Positions 1 to 6,670 are shown, counted from the stretch's first letter. The stretch is DNA of 9,926 bases from Pseudomonadota bacterium (GCA_018896355.1 JAHIMW010000249.1:1-9926), one strand, 5' to 3'. A program made the numbers and translations. Notes: generated from the letters alone by a model not told the origin.

Positions 1-909
1 CCGACCGTGTCGATGCTCTTTTTCGTGAACAACGGCCCGCTGGCCGGCCGGGAAGGGAAGTACCTCACCTCACGCCACCTCAAAGAGAGGTTGGAGAGGG
101 AGATTCTTAGGAACGTGTCGCTCCGGGTGAAGCCGACGGAACGGGCCGACGCCTTCGAGGTGTGCGGTCGCGGGGAGCTGCAGATGGCGATCCTGATCGA
201 GACGATGCGCCGGGAGGGGTACGAGTTCATGGTCTCCAAGCCCCACGTGATCACGAGGCTTGAGGGCGAGAAGGTGCTCGAACCGGTCGAGCGTCTCTTC
301 ATCGACGTTCCCGAGGAGTACATCGGGGTGCTTACCGAGAAGCTCGCGGCGCGGAAGGGGCGGCTGGTCAACCTGGTCAACAAGGGGAGCGGCCGGGTGA
401 ACCTGGAGTTCGTCATCCCGGCGCGCGGCCTGATCGGTTTCCGGAGCCACTTCCTTACGGACACGAAGGGGTCCGGGGTGATGAATACGCTGTTCGAGGG
501 ATACGAGCCCTGGGCGGGCGCGATCCCGCAGCGGATGACGGGGGCGCTCGTGGCCGATCGGCCGGGGCGGGTGACCGGCTACGCCTGCCATGCGATGGCG
601 GACCGCGGAGAGCTGCTGATTTCGCCGGGAACGGAAGTATACGGCGGCATGGTCGTCGGGGAACGGAACCGTTCGATCGATATGAACGTGAACATCGTCA
701 AGGAGAAGAAGCTCACGAACATGCGGAGCTCTACCTCGGACCAGACAGTGATCCTCCGGCCGGCACGCCCGATGTCGCTTGACCAGTGCATCGAGTTCAT
801 CGCCGAGGATGAACTCGTCGAGGTCACGCCGGGCAGCATCCGCCTGCGAAAACGGGATCTCGACTCTCAGGTCCGGATGGCCCACTACCGGGAGGAGAAG
901 TATTCGTAA
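1..909 (+). CDS. typA: GTP-binding protein TypA/BipA, C-terminal half (5' end outside window)
   Basis: TypA/BipA is a ribosome-associated translational GTPase of the EF-G/LepA group that helps 50S assembly and stress or cold adaptation. The reading frame is open from base 1, so the gene begins upstream; the 302 residues here are about half of the usual ~600. The GTPase domain is therefore off-window, and what is seen is the EF-G-like domain V and the BipA-specific C-terminal domain. Diagnostic stretches are GRGELQMAILIETMRREG near the start, ARGLIGFRSHFLTDTKG in the middle, and near the end KKLTNMRSSTSDQ and DELVEVTPGSIRLRKRDLDS. The last two match the most conserved BipA C-terminal blocks. 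The gene is markedly GC-rich and ends in TAA. Nothing suggests damage in the visible part. The family assignment is very secure; the completeness of the N-terminal half cannot be judged. Confidence 0.96.
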   Translation, partial: PTVSMLFFVNNGPLAGREGKYLTSRHLKERLEREILRNVSLRVKPTERADAFEVCGRGELQMAILIETMRREGYEFMVSKPHVITRLEGEKVLEPVERLFIDVPEEYIGVLTEKLAARKGRLVNLVNKGSGRVNLEFVIPARGLIGFRSHFLTDTKGSGVMNTLFEGYEPWAGAIPQRMTGALVADRPGRVTGYACHAMADRGELLISPGTEVYGGMVVGERNRSIDMNVNIVKEKKLTNMRSSTSDQTVILRPARPMSLDQCIEFIAEDELVEVTPGSIRLRKRDLDSQVRMAHYREEKYS

Positions 910-971
910 ACGATGAAAATCTTCTCCTCTTGACACGAAACCAACATTAGGATCTGGGACTCAATAAACCC

Positions 972-1001
972 TTGACCACTCCCGACAGGTTATGGGATAA
1001 G
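972..1001 (+). promoter_or_regulatory. Possible sigma-70 promoter for the Ig-like lipoprotein gene
   Basis: TTGACC (972-977) matches five of six -35 positions. GATAAG (996-1001) matches four of six -10 positions, with an 18-base spacer. It would start transcription about 57 bases before the lipoprotein ATG. A second TTGACA at 930-935 has no convincing -10 partner. The call is by eye only. Confidence 0.3.
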
Positions 1002-1065
1002 GGCCTTAAAGAAATAATCGCCGTTTTCTTACATTCTACCAACAAGAAGGGAGGGTTTTATCAAC

Positions 1066-1617
1066 ATGCAAAACTTGAAGAAGTTTCATCTTTTGGCTGC
1101 TTTTGTGCTTTTTGTTTTTATTCTCGGGTGTTCCGGTCCGCCAAAAGTACTGGACCGGGCGATTCCCGGACCCCAGGTGGTGATGAATCCCCAGGTGATA
1201 CCCTTGGGAGTAGCCAAACTAATGGGTGCAGATTTTATCTTCGACGGTTCAGGCTTCACCTCGGGTGATACGGTCTTCATCTCCCTGATCGGTCAGCCGG
1301 ACGTCAATGTCGCCGTTGCCCTCGCCAAGGTGGCACAGGACGGGACCTTCCGGGCGGAAATGGGGCAGACCACGCCGGCAAAAATAGCCAAATCCATCGG
1401 GATACTCCGGGCAAATGTGATAACCAACGAAAAAATGGAATCCGTGATCGTGCTTACCCAGCCGACAATTCCCGCTGGTACATACACCATCAGGGCCAGC
1501 AGCCTCATGACCTCAATGACGGCAGAGACCACTGCGGAGGTGGCCGGTCCGTCGATTCTCAATCGAATCGTGGACAGTATCGGCGAGATGCTTGGAAGTA
1601 TAGAAGACAAAAGGTGA
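1066..1617 (+). CDS. Small lipoprotein with an Ig/TIG-like beta-sandwich domain
   Basis: The 183-residue product is probably a lipid-anchored envelope protein of unknown function. Residues 1-22 form a lipoprotein signal: Lys5-Lys6, a hydrophobic run, and a lipobox I-L-G-C with Cys22 as the acylated residue. Residues about 50-160 look like a bacterial Ig-like/TIG fold. FDGSGFTSGDTVFI (59-72), QDGTFRAEM (91-99) and PAGTYTIRASS (136-146) are the turn motifs such domains use. The tail (162-183) is a short amphipathic stretch. The start is supported by GGAGG at 1050-1054, 11 bases before the ATG. The gene stands alone between typA and the convergent YkvA-type gene, so context gives no role. The lipoprotein call is firm, the Ig-like fold likely, the function unknown. 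Confidence 0.8.
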   Translation: MQNLKKFHLLAAFVLFVFILGCSGPPKVLDRAIPGPQVVMNPQVIPLGVAKLMGADFIFDGSGFTSGDTVFISLIGQPDVNVAVALAKVAQDGTFRAEMGQTTPAKIAKSIGILRANVITNEKMESVIVLTQPTIPAGTYTIRASSLMTSMTAETTAEVAGPSILNRIVDSIGEMLGSIEDKR

Positions 1618-1647
1618 GGCTGGCCAGATCCCCCCAATCCCTTTTGA

Positions 1648-1688
1648 CGATTACCCTCCTTTTCCCCCGGGGCGAAGGAGGGTAATCG
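1648..1688. terminator. Perfect 14-bp inverted repeat between convergent genes
   Basis: CGATTACCCTCCTT (1648-1661) is exactly complementary to AAGGAGGGTAATCG (1675-1688), with a 13-base loop rich in C and G. It lies between the stop of the lipoprotein gene (1617) and that of the convergent YkvA-type gene (1714). Its position fits a bidirectional terminator. However, neither side has a good run of T after the stem, so it is not a textbook intrinsic terminator and could be a palindromic repeat instead. Confidence 0.5.
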
Positions 1689-1713
1689 GGCTGTTTCAAT
1701 ACCCAAAGGGGGG

Positions 1714-2109
1714 TCAGGGGCGATCGAGCGCCCGGAGGATCAGCCAAACGACGAGTGCCGCGGTGAGGAGCCAGATCGCGACGATCACGACGGCCGCGAT
1801 CTTCCCTACACGGGTTGCCCTTCCGACGATTTCCTCCGATTTCTGACGGCATTCCGCGAGGACATCCGCAGGGATGAGACGGATCACGAGCATGAGCCCG
1901 ATCGGGATCAGAACCAGGTCGTCCAGGTATCCCAGCACTGGAATGAAGTCCGGGATCAGATCGATCGGACTCAATGCGTAGGCGACGACGATCAGGGCGA
2001 GAAGCTTCGCGTACCAGGGTACGCGGGGGTGGCGGCAGGCCAGGTAGAGGGTGAAAGTCTCCCGCTTCAGGGTCTTGACGCGATCTTTCCATGATCCGAA
2101 TGATATCAT
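1714..2109 (-). CDS. YkvA family (DUF1232) small membrane protein
   Basis: This 131-residue protein belongs to the YkvA/DUF1232 family, small membrane-associated proteins of unknown biochemical role. The signature is SPIDLIPDFIPVLGYLDD at residues 47-64, preceded by PWYAKLLALIVVAYAL (31-46), as in the family. A second strongly hydrophobic segment lies at about 103-126. The N-terminal 25 residues (SWKDRVKTLKRE, then LYLACRHP) also fit the usual family start. The length matches typical members, so the gene seems whole. The ATG at 2109 has only a weak ribosome site (GAAGA just upstream). It begins six bases after the final stop of a dead DUF4143-type gene on the same strand, so it may once have been read from that gene's promoter. 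The family is certain, the function unknown. Confidence 0.9.
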   Translation of the reverse strand: MISFGSWKDRVKTLKRETFTLYLACRHPRVPWYAKLLALIVVAYALSPIDLIPDFIPVLGYLDDLVLIPIGLMLVIRLIPADVLAECRQKSEEIVGRATRVGKIAAVVIVAIWLLTAALVVWLILRALDRP

Positions 2110-2115
2110 TTTTCT

Positions 2116-2388
2116 TCAGACCAACAACCCATCCGGATTGCAGCCCCGGATCTCCATCCCTGAAATCCGTTTCCGGTAACCCGGCCCCGAAACGGGTCAG
2201 ACGAGATAGTTTACGCCCCGGCCGTAGAAGCCTCGGAATATTTTCAGGGCATCGGCGATGAAATGACCCGGGCTCCATTTGCATTCGATGGCGTCGACTT
2301 CATCGCGTTTTCACACCCCGGCGAGCCGGCAGATCTGCGTTTCCCGCCAGGCGTTTTCGATGCGGTTGAGCCAGAAGGGTCTGGATAC
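2116..2388 (-). pseudogene. Decayed C-terminal fragment of a DUF4143-type AAA ATPase
   Basis: One minus-strand frame from 2388 to a TGA at 2116-2118 reads through two internal stops, TGA at 2311-2313 and TGA at 2197-2199. It gives KRDEVDAIECKWSP, then LKIFRGFYGRGVNYLV, then after the second stop YRKRISGMEIRGCNP. This is the order of conserved blocks at the C-terminal end of ATP-binding proteins with a DUF4143 domain: the E-V-D...AIECK nuclease-like core, the FR-x-x-Y...NYLV strand, and the last Y-x-R-R-F/I...C strand. Such proteins are usually ~400 residues, and only about 90 remain. The stretch just upstream (WLNRIENAWRETQ) fits less well. The breakpoint at ~2388 is not resolved. I read this directly from the translated frame; the family link is from recall of its motifs, not from a search. 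Confidence 0.7.
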
Positions 2389-2594
2389 TGCAGATGCATA
2401 TTTGTCATATATTCGGAGTAAATATCAAGTACGAAATCAAAACGGTTTCCCGGATCATGATGGGGATGGCCGAGGAGATCACCGGCGCCGGGAAAGCCGC
2501 CGTTCGAAGAGGTGATCGTCACGGTCTTAATATGCTGTGTTTCAACCAGTTATCAATGATGTCATTCCTTTGGTAATTATGATATGGACGAGCC
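2389..2594. other. Intergenic stretch with no supported gene
   Basis: Between the DUF4143-type fragment and the serine hydrolase start I find no recognisable gene. On the minus strand a frame starting at 2522 yields HDPGNRFDFVLDIYSEYM, which looks protein-like. It runs out of frame with the ATPase remnant and has no clear ribosome site; it may be another eroded fragment. A TATGAT at 2578-2583 resembles a -10 box for the downstream gene, but no matching -35 is visible. Confidence 0.4.
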
Positions 2595-3794
2595 ATGAGA
2601 CAGAAGATTTTGCCGGCATTGATTACGGTGATGTTCCTTGCCGGGTGCGGTTCAAGCAGCGAAGGGCCCGGGTTTACCCAGGAAGACCTGCAAGCGACCC
2701 TGACTTCCGAGTGGCAGGCCTTTTCACGGGATAAGACCAGCTTCGGCGGCGGCCTGGCCATGCAGATCATTTCCCCCAAGGGCGAGTATTTCATTTCAAC
2801 CGGCATGGGGCCGAATATCACCAACTCCTGGCATTTCCGCACGGCAAGCTGCACCAAGACCTTTACGGCGGCGGCGATCATGCTTCTGCATCAGCGGGGG
2901 AGACTTAATATAGACGATTTGATAACGGCCAATATCCCCGGCACCAACATTCCGTATGTCCCCATAACAGCCGATTTCAATGTTCCCTATAAAAAGCAGA
3001 TAACTATTCGCATGCTCCTTATGCACCGTGCGGGGGTATTTGATGTGACCAATAAGGCGCTCCCCGCTACCGTTCCCGCACCATACGGGGGGGAGGTGTA
3101 CCCCGAATACATTTTGGGACTGGACCCCAATCACCAGTTTACCCTCGACGAGCTGGTCGGCGTCGATGCAGCATACCAGATTTCCGATTTCATACCGGGC
3201 AGCTCCTACAATTATTCGAACACGGGTTACTCCATCCTTGGAAAGATCATTGAGCGGGTATCGGGACAGGCTTATGCCGATTTCGTGAAAGACGAAATGA
3301 TGGTTCCCAATCGTATGTTGAATTCAAGCCTTCCCGTGGATGCGCTTGATCAGGGACTGCCGTCTCCGTATGTTGATGGATACGTATGGGATGGCGCTGC
3401 GCTCGTCAATGTCACGATAAGCAACATGTCGGTAAATGTCGCTGAAGGAAATGTCATCACCACCCCGAAGGACCTTGCCATGTGGTGCTACAAGCTGCTG
3501 CGCGGCGAGGCAGGGTTGAACTACACGACCGTCGAGATGATGAAGAGCGGCATGCCGTCAACCGGCGACTCTAAGTACGGGCTCGGCATATCGTTCACAC
3601 CGAAACTCGGCTATGGGCATAGCGGCGCCCATGCCGGATATCTCACGCACATGTTCTATCATCCGGAGACAAATGTTTCGTATGTGTTGTTCAGCAATGT
3701 CTGGGATTTCAGCAGTGGAATGACATCCCTGACCAATCAATTGACCATAATGGGCAATGCGGCCGGTAAGGTTCTTGCAAAAATGGGATACTGA
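2595..3794 (+). CDS. Serine hydrolase lipoprotein, beta-lactamase class C / peptidase S12 fold
   Basis: This 399-residue protein is a penicillin-binding-like serine hydrolase, probably lipid-anchored in the envelope; the substrate could be a peptide, an ester or a beta-lactam. Residues 1-18 form a lipoprotein signal ending in the lipobox L-A-G-C (Cys18). The three catalytic motifs are present in order: Ser85-x-x-Lys88 (SCTK, the nucleophile and general base), Tyr207-Ser208-Asn209 (YSN), and His342-Ser343-Gly344 (HSG, replacing the KTG box as in many S12 esterases and peptidases). Other family features are MLLMHRAGV (140-148) and NTGYSILGKIIE (209-220). Length is normal, with no break. The ATG at 2595 gives the signal peptide directly, although its ribosome site is weak. 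HSG rather than KTG favours a D-aminopeptidase or esterase-type activity over true beta-lactamase (inference). The gene is probably monocistronic. Confidence 0.9.
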   Translation: MRQKILPALITVMFLAGCGSSSEGPGFTQEDLQATLTSEWQAFSRDKTSFGGGLAMQIISPKGEYFISTGMGPNITNSWHFRTASCTKTFTAAAIMLLHQRGRLNIDDLITANIPGTNIPYVPITADFNVPYKKQITIRMLLMHRAGVFDVTNKALPATVPAPYGGEVYPEYILGLDPNHQFTLDELVGVDAAYQISDFIPGSSYNYSNTGYSILGKIIERVSGQAYADFVKDEMMVPNRMLNSSLPVDALDQGLPSPYVDGYVWDGAALVNVTISNMSVNVAEGNVITTPKDLAMWCYKLLRGEAGLNYTTVEMMKSGMPSTGDSKYGLGISFTPKLGYGHSGAHAGYLTHMFYHPETNVSYVLFSNVWDFSSGMTSLTNQLTIMGNAAGKVLAKMGY

Positions 3795-3825
3795 CATTCG
3801 GTAGAAAGTTCTTATGTATGCTCCG

Positions 3826-3854
3826 CGCCGAAAAAACTCTTAAACAGTTCGGCG
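3826..3854. other. Short inverted repeat after the serine hydrolase gene
   Basis: CGCCGAA (3826-3832) and TTCGGCG (3848-3854) are perfect inverted copies around a 15-base AT-rich loop. They lie 32 bases after the serine hydrolase stop and 30 bases before the next ATG. There is no T-run, so it may be a weak terminator, an operator for the next gene, or chance. Confidence 0.3.
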
Positions 3855-3883
3855 AGTAACCATTATCGGGAAAGCGAGATAAA

Positions 3884-4360
3884 ATGACTAAGAAGAAGCT
3901 AACATTGATGATGGAGTGGATTCGGCCTGCCGGTATAGGACTTGCCTTCTTTTTCGCCTATTATTTTGGCAATGATGCGATATCACGTTTTCATATTCTG
4001 GGGCCGGTCGTAGTCATGCTCATGTCAGGCACCGTGGCCTTTGAATCTCTGATCCTGGGAGAAGCGGCCTCCGAGAAAATTGGCTATGCCCCCAATCGTG
4101 CTTATCAAATTCAATCGGGTCTGGCCAATGCGGCTACAGCCGTAACGGCCTTGCTTGTTTGCGTGCTGGATTGGGGGCGATATGCGGATGCCACCATCGT
4201 CACTGCGATGTTGATGTTCTTTACTTTCTCGGCTGCCAATCATGTCTCCACAGCCATCATGGAACGGAACATGAAACCTGTCAATTTACTGCGTCCGGCC
4301 ATGGCGTTGTTGTTGATTGGCTTCCTGCTCCCCCCCATGATCAAAGCGCTGACTCAGTAA
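3884..4360 (+). CDS. Conserved small integral membrane protein, possibly DUF6790-like
   Basis: The 158-residue product is almost entirely hydrophobic, with membrane segments by eye at about 15-28, 37-58, 79-96, 103-120 and 136-154. Polar loops are well defined: ESLILGEAASEKIGY (54-68) with PNRAYQIQSG (70-79), and ERNMKPVNLLRP (127-138). The short Lys-rich N-terminus (residues 3-5) suggests a cytoplasmic start. I recall similar four-to-five-helix hypothetical proteins sharing the GEAASEKIGYAPNRAYQ-type loop, perhaps those classed as DUF6790, but I am not sure of that name. It is followed after 13 bases by the LysE-type exporter gene, so the two are likely one transcript and may work at the same membrane. 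The ATG at 3884 follows a purine-rich stretch (GGGAAAGCGAGA). Function unknown. Confidence 0.75.
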   Translation: MTKKKLTLMMEWIRPAGIGLAFFFAYYFGNDAISRFHILGPVVVMLMSGTVAFESLILGEAASEKIGYAPNRAYQIQSGLANAATAVTALLVCVLDWGRYADATIVTAMLMFFTFSAANHVSTAIMERNMKPVNLLRPAMALLLIGFLLPPMIKALTQ

Positions 4361-4373
4361 AGCTTTGCACAGC

Positions 4374-5087
4374 ATGTATGAGAACAAAAACCGAATCCGG
4401 CAGCAAAATGTTAATACGATAAATAAAATCAGAAGGCCTGTGTTGACCACCCTATTAACTATTTTTGCGTCATCCTTTGTTATCGCGCTATCCGGAGCCC
4501 TGATGCCGGGGCCGCTTCTGACCGCTACAATCAGTGAAAGCTCGCAACGCGGTTTCATCGCGGGGCCGCTTCTGATTGCCGGTCACGCCATCCTGGAGTT
4601 GGCACTCGTTATCGCCTTTCTGCTGGGGCTGGCGCCTTTTTTTCAGCAGCCGGTGGTATTTGTGGCAACCGCCCTTGTCGGGGCCGTAATTCTCTTCTGG
4701 ATGGCCTTCGGGATGTTCCGTTCCTTGCCTTCCTTGAGTCTTTCATGGGAGGCAGATCAACAGCGGAGGAGCCATCCAATTATCAGCGGCATATTGATGA
4801 GTGTGGCCAATCCATATTGGATCATATGGTGGGCAACAATTGGCCTGGGTTATATTCTCTATTCCTGGCGGTTTGGTTTCTGGGGCATAGCTTTTTTCTT
4901 TGTCGGACATATTCTGGCTGACCTGGTCTGGTATTCACTTATCGCGGCTGCTGTGGCAGGGGGCAGACATTTTCTAACCAATCGCCTTTATCGCGGTCTT
5001 ATTGCTGTCTGCGCGGTCTTTCTAATAGTGTTTGCCGGGTATTTTGCCTATGCGGGCTTCGAAAAGCTGAATGCCATTATCTCATAG
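4374..5087 (+). CDS. LysE/RhtB family exporter
   Basis: This is a six-helix exporter of the LysE superfamily, whose members pump out amino acids or related small molecules. The signature is GALMPGPLL (residues 41-49 from the ATG chosen here), followed by a Gly-rich helix, GFIAGPLLIAGH (60-71), and a conserved central block SVANPYWIIWW (143-153) that begins the second half. Helices are evident at about 26-45, 66-88, 95-114, 138-165, 170-195 and 206-228. Total length (237) is slightly above the usual 200-215 because of a polar N-terminal extension. The start is uncertain: ATG 4374 has no ribosome site. TTG at 4443, six bases after AGAAGG (4431-4436), would remove the extension and give a family-typical N-terminus. 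It is closely linked to the upstream membrane protein gene. The substrate cannot be told from sequence. Confidence 0.85.
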   Translation: MYENKNRIRQQNVNTINKIRRPVLTTLLTIFASSFVIALSGALMPGPLLTATISESSQRGFIAGPLLIAGHAILELALVIAFLLGLAPFFQQPVVFVATALVGAVILFWMAFGMFRSLPSLSLSWEADQQRRSHPIISGILMSVANPYWIIWWATIGLGYILYSWRFGFWGIAFFFVGHILADLVWYSLIAAAVAGGRHFLTNRLYRGLIAVCAVFLIVFAGYFAYAGFEKLNAIIS

Positions 5088-5138
5088 CGGGCGTTTGCAT
5101 AGGTATTCGAAAGCAATTCATGAAATTGGGGCGTATAT

Positions 5139-5666
5139 GTGAAGAGAACCCCGGAAAACGAGGTTATGGCGATGATGATCCTTTTCTCGACGATTCTCGA
5201 ACAGGATGATGAGGTCATCATCTCCGATCCCCACTACGCCTGTTATCCCAATTTCATCCGTTTCTTCGGAGGGAAACCGATCTGCGTCCCAGTCTTTGAA
5301 GACGAGGGATTTCAATACACACCGGCAGCCATCCGGGAAATGATCCGTCCGTGCACCAAGGCCATTCTGATCAACTCCCCTTCCAACCCGACGGGCAATC
5401 TGCTGAGCCGGGAGAGAATGGAGGAGATCGCTTCGTTCGGAGTGCCCGTCATCTCCGACGAAATCTATCACGGACTGGTCTATGGGGAAGCGGAGCACAG
5501 CATCCTGGAATTCACCGACAACGCCTTCGTGCTGAACGGCTTCTCCAATGCCTATGCGATGACGGGCTGGCGCCTGGGCTACCTCCGTTTCTCCTATGCC
5601 AATTCCCTTGAAAACATCCGGGAGGGGATGAACCGTCTGGAGAGTTATTTGAAGGAAATCAGGTGA
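5139..5666 (+). pseudogene. Inactivated class I/II aminotransferase (PLP-dependent), doubly truncated
   Basis: A 175-codon frame retains the PLP-domain core of a fold-type I aminotransferase. It has DEVIISDPHYACYPNF (24-39), NSPSNPTG (79-86), ISDEIYHGLVY (105-115) and FSNAYAMTGWRLGY (135-148), and ends with the C-terminal RFSYANSLENI block (150-160). Intact relatives are ~380-400 residues. Three lesions are visible. The N-terminal ~90 residues are missing, with unrelated sequence before about 5150. The PLP lysine of the F-S-K-x-Y motif is Asn137 (AAT at 5547-5549). GWRLGYL runs straight into YLRFSYANS, so the segment normally between them (well over 100 residues) has been deleted in frame. 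The stop overlaps the GTG of a HAD phosphatase remnant, showing an old two-gene operon. The GTG at 5139 is only the first start-like codon, not a real start. The frame may still be translated but cannot encode an active aminotransferase. Confidence 0.88.
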
Positions 5667-5782
5667 ATCATAAATTGGATCCCCCTTTCATCAAGGCCGT
5701 CGTTTTCGATTTCGACGGGACGCTGGCCAGGATTTATATTGAAAATTGGGAGAAGCATAAGGGGCATTTGGAGAGGTACTGA
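5663..5782 (+). pseudogene. N-terminal stub of a HAD-superfamily phosphatase
   Basis: GTG 5663 overlaps the aminotransferase TGA (5664-5666) in the typical coupled GTGA arrangement. The frame reads KAVVFDFDGTLA at residues 11-22. This holds HAD motif I (D-x-D-G-T), whose first Asp is the phosphoryl nucleophile and second the acid/base. After about codon 24 (near 5735) similarity stops and the composition becomes AT-rich. The frame ends at TGA 5780-5782, giving 39 codons in place of ~220. Motifs II to IV are absent, so no activity is possible. The break coincides with the left edge of the AT-rich segment and probably marks an insertion or deletion endpoint. Confidence 0.75.
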
Positions 5783-5893
5783 GGGGAAAACAACTATTGA
5801 ATACGAACCCGGTGTGCTTAAAGATCTCAAGGCTGCGATTGAGAATATTATGGTAAGCGATTGCCACATCATGTATATTGTTACAACGGCATT

Positions 5894-5920
5894 TGTTATA
5901 ATGATACCGCAAAGTGGTAT
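5894..5920 (+). promoter_or_regulatory. Extended -10 promoter with overlapping palindrome (possible operator)
   Basis: TGTTATAAT at 5894-5902 is an exact extended -10 element (TG-N-TATAAT); no good -35 lies at the usual distance. Right after it, 5904-5920 reads ATACCGCAAAGTGGTAT. This is a near-palindrome with arms ATACC/GGTAT and an inner C/G pair around a central AAA. The predicted start site (~5909) falls inside the palindrome, the classic position for repressor binding. The next gene, the zinc-knuckle protein, starts at 5966. Promoter and operator are predictions from sequence alone. Confidence 0.45.
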
Positions 5921-5965
5921 TAAAATTGCCTATCATCTAAACGACACGGAAGACTGGAGAGAAGG

Positions 5966-6649
5966 ATGGAAACAAATATCTGTATTTATTGTCGTCGCAC
6001 TCTTGAGTTGAGTGAGTTATTAGAAAAGGCTGGGAAATATCGTTGTAAAGACGAAAATAAATGCCTTGAATACCAAACCAGAGAAGATCCTGCCAATTCT
6101 GTTGGCAATACCGATTATATTTCTGATTTAGTAAAATCTTCTTTGATTGAGGCTAGACAACGCATTGCCACTTATAAAAGAACAAAAGATCATCAGACAA
6201 ACAGTAGCATAGGGGATAATGTCAAGATATCAGAGGAATCAATAGCTGAATTTACGTGGATGAAATCTGTTGTGGATGTTTTAGCGTCAGAATATAAAGA
6301 AAATAATAAATTCGTATTTCAATATGACGAAACTAAAAATAATGAATATAAAATTTCATTTAATCATGCAGATAATAATTTTTATTTCACAGTGAAAATA
6401 GATAGCATTACCGGATCAAGATACTCATTGATTGTAGCCAAAGAAGATATTGTTGCTAATAAAGACCCTCTTTATGAAGAATTCATTTATAAGTCATTCC
6501 CTAGTAGCGAAAGAGAAGATGTCATTAAGGATTTATCTGTAATTCTAATTGCCTTCAAAGAGGAAACAGATCTCATATCCGCCTTATTGACCGAATTCCG
6601 TATGGAAATCGAATCCAGATCTTACAATAATGGTACAGAAAATTACTGA
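5966..6649 (+). CDS. Unrecognised protein with N-terminal four-cysteine zinc knuckle
   Basis: I do not recognise this 227-residue protein. Its N-terminus has Cys6-x-x-Cys9 and Cys27-x5-Cys33 separated by a charged helix-like stretch, a likely structural zinc ribbon (C-I-Y-C ... C-K-D-E-N-K-C). Residues 35-90 are polar and probably a flexible linker. Residues 93-227 look like one alpha/beta domain: a helix (FTWMKSVVDVLASEY), several beta strands (KFVFQYD, YKISFNH, FYFTVKI, YSLIVAK) and acidic helices to the end. There is no signal peptide or membrane segment, so it should be cytosolic. The start is well supported by GGAG (5956-5959) six bases before the ATG. Codon use is strongly AT-rich, unlike neighbouring genes, which suggests horizontal acquisition. 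It is followed after 21 bases by the DUF3024 gene. A regulatory or nucleic-acid-binding role is only a guess from the zinc knuckle. Confidence 0.8.
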   Translation: METNICIYCRRTLELSELLEKAGKYRCKDENKCLEYQTREDPANSVGNTDYISDLVKSSLIEARQRIATYKRTKDHQTNSSIGDNVKISEESIAEFTWMKSVVDVLASEYKENNKFVFQYDETKNNEYKISFNHADNNFYFTVKIDSITGSRYSLIVAKEDIVANKDPLYEEFIYKSFPSSEREDVIKDLSVILIAFKEETDLISALLTEFRMEIESRSYNNGTENY

Positions 6650-6670
6650 TTCAACATAAAGGAGAAATCA

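Noticed and set aside
70..936. Long 288-codon minus-strand frame opposite typA
   Set aside because: It is the antisense of a GC-rich conserved gene; the translation is Arg/His/Pro-rich with no domain, and typA is unambiguous.
972..1268. 98-codon plus frame overlapping the lipoprotein start
   Set aside because: No ribosome site; the lipoprotein frame has a signal peptide, a lipobox and a good ribosome site.
1559..2284. 241-codon minus-strand frame spanning the YkvA-type gene and the terminator
   Set aside because: It is out of frame with the clear YkvA family protein, its translation is Arg/Pro/Gly-rich, and it crosses the inverted repeat.
2197..2313. TGA recoding (selenocysteine or alternative code) in the DUF4143-type fragment
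   Set aside because: Family members have no Cys at these positions, other genes in the window end in TGA, and the fragment is truncated anyway; decay is simpler.
5739..6011. 90-codon plus frame across the island promoter region
   Set aside because: It overlaps the start of the zinc-knuckle gene, has no ribosome site or recognisable domain, and contains the promoter and palindrome.
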